Assembly (NCBI GenBank): GCA_948470475.1
Contig: OX419338.1
Coordinates: forward strand, 35,569,595-35,633,594
Direction: 5' to 3'
From: Galaxea fascicularis
Taxonomy: Eukaryota; Cnidaria; Anthozoa; Scleractinia; Euphylliidae
DNA length: 64,000 nt
In this document: in pieces, positions 59,159-64,000 of the stretch
How the letters are laid out: every line of letters starts with the position of its first letter
How positions within the stretch are numbered: position 1 is the stretch's first letter
The notes under the pieces: generated by a model
Told to the model about the DNA's origin: nothing
What the model saw: the letters and a program-made list of their open reading frames with translations, nothing else
The model's database searches: none
Position numbers and translations under genes: made by a program

Positions 59159-59309
59159 TTAGGATTCATCTTCTCCCTCCTCATCTTCGTCTTCATTATT
59201 GATCTGGAAGTAACGCAGCTCATAAGTGCTTTGCGCTGAGGACACTACTCGCAACCAGTCACGTAAGTTGTTCTTTTTGAGATATTTCTTGGTCAGATAC
59301 TTCAGGTAC
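59159..59309 (-). CDS. RPL22: RPL22 coding exon 4
   Basis: Encodes (R)[10 protein letters not shown] through the acidic tail and TAA at 59161-59159. The acceptor on the minus strand is GGCACAG. Confidence 0.95.
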
Positions 59310-62300
59310 CTGTGCCACAACAAATAAAAGTTCCAATAAATTACAGACCTGAAGATTCTCAGACTGGAGCTTACATGTATATCCAGCTGTTATATGGCAA
59401 TACATGATCAGAGCATATCTACCCATGGGAAGAACCACCAAGGGAAACCAGTTCACTTGTGTATTTAACTACACACCTCACTCCTATCCAATTCATGCCA
59501 TACGTAAACAGAGAGAGAGAGTATTAAAGTTGTCTTGGTTCCACAAATTCTTCATAATCTGTATACTGTAGCCACTTTCAAGGGGAGTGCTAGGGCTTAA
59601 GGATGTCCACACCAGAGATGTCAGCACATGCCACCAAACCGAAACATCTTTCAGGAAATCTATCTTTGAACATACAATTTGACATGCTACAGCTGTACAA
59701 TGTAGGTCAATTTTCATTCAAGCTGATGTTTACCAGGGACACCAAACTTTTGAGTGGAGGGTTTGTAGAGATTGGCATTCACTTTCTTTCAGAACCTGTC
59801 ATGCTTTTGTACTGTATCATGTTAGAGTTTGGTACAGATTACAACTTGGCAAACTCTGGTGTCTATGATTTTAGGGAGATCTTGCAAGTCAAGTTGTCCC
59901 TCAATAAAACAATTGAGACAAAATTGCCACACAATCAGATTTCATCAATAATTATTTATGACATCAAATATTACAGTTGTAGACCTTGGAAGTCTGACTA
60001 TTGTAGCTTCAGTAAACTTGGAGTTCTGAACAGATGTCTGGAATCTCGACCACAGGGTTCATAGTTTACAGAAAAAATACCTAGCCTAAATAGGGTTAAG
60101 GCAGCATCATGTAAATGTGATGTGGCACTTCATTTTTGATATGCTTTTGGTTTCAGGTTAACAACAAATAACAAGCTGAATGGGCAGACTTGCTTCACAC
60201 AAAAAAGGTAGAGGATTGGTTGAATGGCCACCTCCTTTGTTGTGTTCTCAAGTCAAAACAAATTTTAGGAAGCCAAATTTTGTTCCTACCATAAGCATAT
60301 AAATGGGTACTCAAACATATAGGTCATGGTTTGTCACTGGGGTTTTCCATCACAACATGGTCCAGTGCATGTTCCAACAACCTCCTTACCTCTTAGAGAA
60401 AGGGATGTCAGAAACAACAGTGATCTTGTTCTTCTGTCGATCTATGGACAGATCATTGCCAAAATTGTTGGTCTTCCCACCGACCTTGATTTTCTCATGG
60501 AGAAACTGCTCCTGTCAAGAGTAAAAGACGTTGGTACTTAGGGAAGGTAACCCTAAGTATGGTGCATAATCAGGCCCGGTTCTTCTCTGCTTACACTGCC
60601 TCTCTCCAGTGGAACAAATTTCATTAAAAAATTATCTGACAACATAAGATCATGCCACCGACTGCTTCAGTAACAGATGGCCTTCTCTCTCAAATATGGA
60701 TATGCACCACTCAAGGGGCAAGTTTTTCAAGCAGTTTAGTCTTGAACTGGATAATGGAATCATACCGTTCTCTGGGTCTAAAATAATGGCGATCATATAA
60801 CCAAGGCTGTGCTCCAAGACCAGGGAGCCCAAAATCTCTAAGCCCTTGAAATCCAGGGTGCCCATAAATTTGGTCAAAAAACAACCATTTCCTGGTTGCC
60901 CACAGGACAAAGTAAGTTGCAAGAGGCTACCAACACTATTTACCAGATACTAATAAAATGACTAGAAGAATTCTTTTATGGAATTCCCATCAGCAGAGAA
61001 TAGCATAAGGAGTTTCACTGTCTAACACAAGACCGGCTGTCTTTTAAAATGGTCTGATATAGAGAAATGTTCTCAGAGAGGCAATAGCACAACTCCAAAC
61101 AAATTTTAAAAAGAACTTTGAAATACTGAGAGAAGACCTTATACTTCTTCTATAGATTCACACACAAGACTCAGGACCAGATATCATATTTATTCATAAG
61201 ATGGCTGTGAGAGTGAAATAAATAAACAATAATACTCTGCCATTACTTACAAAGTTAGAAACATCCATAATGCCATCTTCGACTGGATGAGTACAATCCA
61301 CAGTGAATTTCAACTGCGTCTTCTTCTTCTGCTGTTTCTTTTTCTATAAAGAAAAACAAAAACATGGAAGTTAAATTGCTGTACACAGAGATCAAGTCAT
61401 ATTGGGTGGAAAGTCACCCACAAAATAATGTTCAAGTATTATGATTAGTTCAGTTTCAGCAGGACCTAACATGTCGATCAAAGTCGATCATCGAAAACGT
61501 AGTCGATAAGTCGATAGTACTCGATAGTTGTCGATAATTGTCAATCGACAAGTTAAATTTGTCGATAAAAGTCGATAATCACAAGATTTTTAAAACTGAT
61601 TATCGATTTTATCGACAAAAATACAGACAAATGTCACGAAATTCAAGTAACCAAACCAATAATAGCTCGAACGACTTTTTTGATGAAAGTGTAAACAGCT
61701 CTAAAGTTAATCTGTACGGCAATAAAGCTAAATAAAAACCTGAACAACCAAGTGGTCTGTTATTCATTATAGAATAGAATGTTTAAATTACCTCGAGAAA
61801 TGATCGATTAACAGTTTCAGCTTAGCGAAATCGCGATCTGTAACATAACTCGGACCAACCTAGTTCCCAGGGTCTCTCTAGGCGGGAGAGATGAGAGATC
61901 CTGTTTCTTAGGGGTACAGAACGGGCCAAAATTTAGTCTAGATGAGGGAAAATCGAGGCCAGCAAAGTAATTAAAAAGTAAACGTTCAGTTACAACAGCT
62001 TTTAATCGTTAGGGTGACAATAGGAGCCAAACAGCATACTGGGAAATGAAATTTAACTATTGAAGTTTTGATTGATAAGCGCAGGGGTTTAATCAGGTTT
62101 AACACATACGCATAAATCATTGCTTACAGTGATAACAGCTGCTAAAAAACACTTCGTCAGAAAGTATTTCAGAGATTCCATATGAAAGGATTTGCTTAAT
62201 AAAAAACTTTTGCTGGAAGAAAAGGGTACTTTCTCTGTGGTTATTCAGGTTTATACGAGCTTACAATTACAGTACAAAAGCGGTAAAATGAAGTCTTGGT

Positions 62301-63139
62301 ATAGCCAATGCTGCTTTATTGATCTTTGCTCGGCGACTGTACTCTTTTTTCCCACCATACATCGTTTTTTGTATTTCCGATACTTGTCGATTGAAATCGA
62401 TCGAAATCGATCAAAATCGATCAAAATCAATCATAATCGAACAAAGTCGATAATCACAAGAAATTGTGTGATCGACTTTTATCGATTTCCGATATTTGTC
62501 GATTGATTAATATCGACAACGATCGACAGCGATCGAGTTTTATCGACTATCGGAATTATCGACATGTTAGGTCCTGGTTTCAGGATAGACGTTGCACAGC
62601 CACTGAATGTGCTTAACCATGAATGAAGATTCCTCTGAAAAGAAGAATGCTTAAACTCATGACTAGTCGATGACACTAAATATATGAACTCTTTCCTTCA
62701 CCGCTGAGCCAAACGTGCCGCTAAACAAAATTGCCTTGATTTTGGCCCTGCATTCTGTAGTTGCTCCGGATAACTTACATTTTATAATTACCATTATTTT
62801 TTGCAGCCATTGACCGTTTTCTTATGAGATCTCGAAAATTTGAAAGCCTGTTTTACGCGAATGCATCATCAGGCAACGGCTGACAGTTACCTTACCTACG
62901 AAACAACACCAACTAAAGATCGATGGTACGTGTAGCAAAATTCCAGACATTTTGAGGAATTAAACATGTCATTATAACGAAAGAAAAACCGTAGGTTCAT
63001 CGCCTCAGCCAACGCAAAAATGTGTTCAAATTAAAGTTTAAATATTTATTTCTTTACTTCGTTAACGGTTTCGCGAGAGCAAGCTTTTAAAACATGGGAA
63101 AGCATAAACATTGGCTGTGAAGTTTCTTACCGCCGGCAT
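59159..63139 (-). CDS. RPL22: Ribosomal protein L22 (eL22), complete, four coding exons
   Basis: Coding exons on the minus strand: 63131-63139 (MPA), 61251-61343, 60390-60511 and 59159-59309, joining to 375 nt = 124 residues + stop. Family hallmarks: [45 protein letters not shown] and YELRYFQIN, then an acidic tail ending EDES. eL22 is a component of the large cytosolic ribosomal subunit. The basic N-terminus is a few residues shorter than in vertebrates. The 9-nt first coding exon ends right after three codons, so the start is fixed by its splice donor GTAAGA. Intron 1 carries a hAT-like element. Confidence 0.96.
60390..60511 (-). CDS. RPL22: RPL22 coding exon 3
   Basis: 122 nt, from [16 protein letters not shown] to SDIPFSK plus two bases of the Arg codon; donor GTAAGG. 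Confidence 0.95.
61251..61343 (-). CDS. RPL22: RPL22 coding exon 2
   Basis: 93 nt in phase 0-0: [10 protein letters not shown], then [20 protein letters not shown]. Too short and without ATG near its start for ORF scans. Confidence 0.95.
61461..62572. mobile_element. Non-autonomous hAT-like element with TCGATA-rich subterminal repeats
   Basis: Inverted ends CAGGACCTAACATGTCGAT and ATCGACATGTTAGGTCCTG, flanked by a direct repeat GTTTCAG on each side. Both ends are packed with TCGATAA/ATCGATC motifs in either orientation; the middle has no transposase. Inserted in RPL22 intron 1. Confidence 0.85.
63131..63139 (-). CDS. RPL22: RPL22 coding exon 1 (9 nt coding)
   Basis: ATGCCGGCG followed by GTAAGAAAC. 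The ATG is preceded by a pyrimidine-rich leader. Confidence 0.85.
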
Positions 63140-63257
63140 AATGGCTGAAGGAAGAAAGAAAGAGGACCCATGTGGCAATGCAGGGGGTACTTGACCGTCC
63201 GCATGCGCACAAAATAATCGCTGCTCGTCAGTTCTGCAGGCTCATGCAAGATTCAAT
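63140..63257. promoter_or_regulatory. Shared head-to-head promoter of RPL22 and MICOS10
   Basis: 118 bp between the two start codons. CCGCATGCGCAC at 63199-63210 resembles the NRF1 site (GCGCATGCGC). On the RPL22 side, TCCTCTTTCTTTC (minus strand, 63166-63154) looks like a 5'TOP start. Next to the MICOS10 ATG, CAATATGGCGCC resembles a YY1 site spanning the start codon. No TATA box seen. Confidence 0.7.
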
Positions 63258-63461
63258 ATGGCGCCCGTTCGGCCCAGCGAAGAAGAGTTGGGAAGAAAAT
63301 GGGATAGATGTCTTGTAGATACGACATTCAAAACCGGTACTTTGACATAAGCTACAAGAGGAAAGAAGCTGTCAAACTGGTCACTGAATTTTTCTAATCT
63401 GGTTCATTTGCAGTTGGTGGAGCTGTGTTTGGAGGGGTATTTTCGCTTTTGTTTTTCAAAA
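63258..63461 (+). CDS. MICOS10: MICOS complex subunit MIC10, first two coding exons (gene continues past window)
   Basis: Exon 1 is 63258-63336 and exon 2 63414-63461, both ending in phase 1. The protein begins MAPVRPSEEELGRKWDRCL, with ELGRKWDRCL as in human MICOS10/MINOS1, then a glycine-rich membrane segment GGAVFGGVFSLLFFK. MIC10 is a small inner-membrane hairpin protein that bends cristae junction membranes. The second membrane segment and C-terminus must lie beyond base 64000; I see no further exon in 63462-64000. The N-terminal lead is a few residues longer than in human. Confidence 0.93.
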
Positions 63462-64000
63462 GTAAGCTTAAGTTTTATCTAACGTACTCAATATATATAA
63501 TGTAAAAGCCTTCCAACAGAACATTGTCTGTACGCACAAGCCATTTAATTATGTTGCAAACAGGAGGTAACATACATCTTTCCTGATCACGCGTCTTCAC
63601 TGTGGTTCTAAAACATTTAACTTTACTGCAGAATAGCTTGTTATAGATGTCTACAAAAAACAGTACAGGAGCAATATATTTGCTGTGTCGTTCTGTCTCT
63701 GAAACGTTGGTCGTTTATTGATTGATGAAATAGCCGATGAAATAAACGATCACAACAAGATGGTAACTTTTGCAGATCTTAAATCTTCGTGGCTCCATTC
63801 CCAGCAGAGATCCGATCTCGTTAGTCATCTCTGTTCGCGAACACGATTTCCTTCTTAGCTGTGCTAAGCTTCAGTATGGTGTACAGCTAAAACTGGGTGA
63901 CTTTAGGTGAGGCAATCACCGACTTAGAAATGAATGACAGCAGAACTGTGGCACCTCCTCTCTAAAAATCTGATAGGGAACAAACTCTCTGGTAACATGG
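63462..64000 (+). other. MICOS10 intron 2 (start)
   Basis: Begins GTAAGC. No exon-like or repeat content recognised to the window end. Confidence 0.6.

Noticed and set aside
59310..61250. Intronic snoRNA in RPL22
   Set aside because: Ribosomal protein introns often host box C/D snoRNAs, but I found no paired C (RTGATGA) and D (CTGA) boxes with closing stem on the minus strand.

Overview
The window is animal genomic DNA, most likely from an anthozoan cnidarian (a stony coral or close hexacoral relative). Pointers to this are long AT-rich introns with GT-AG borders, tRNA-derived SINEs and many foldback/MITE elements of the coral type, an agrin-like matrix gene rich in VWA and Kazal modules, and a HEPN/NB-ARC/TPR receptor gene of a kind that is expanded in cnidarians. 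The species cannot be fixed from the sequence alone.

Bases 1-46557 (+) hold the 3' part of one giant gene. I traced 56 exons whose borders and phases join without a break into 4,942 codons (4,941 residues plus stop), with the 5' end outside the window. Module order: six VWA domains, one follistatin-type Kazal (FS) module, two VWA, three FS, one VWA, a GON domain (known from ADAMTS9/20 and GON-1), one VWA, 28 FS in a row, two laminin G-EGF units, a last VWA, then a two-residue tail and stop. No membrane segment is seen in the coding exons, so the product is probably a secreted extracellular-matrix protein. Nearly every module is a symmetric phase 1-1 exon. Only the last VWA keeps a complete MIDAS metal site. 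The introns carry SINEs, foldback elements, microsatellites and a 730-bp pure polypyrimidine tract.

Bases 46558-51278 are intergenic, with at least two foldback elements. Bases 51311-56515 (+) are a single-exon 1,734-residue gene: a DZIP3-like HEPN domain with an intact R-x4-H motif, a coiled coil, an NB-ARC NTPase, TPR-like helices, and a duplicated [TPR + beta-helix-like] unit. It looks like a STAND/NLR-type sensor with a putative RNase head.

Bases 56516-59110 are mostly repeats plus a perfect 25-bp hairpin. RPL22 (ribosomal protein eL22; four coding exons, complete) lies on the minus strand at 59159-63139, with a 1.1-kb hAT-like element in its first intron. Head-to-head with it, 118 bp away, MICOS10 (a MICOS complex subunit) starts at 63258 (+) and runs off the window after two exons. 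The shared gap holds an NRF1-like site, a YY1-like site at the MICOS10 start codon and a TOP-like start for RPL22.
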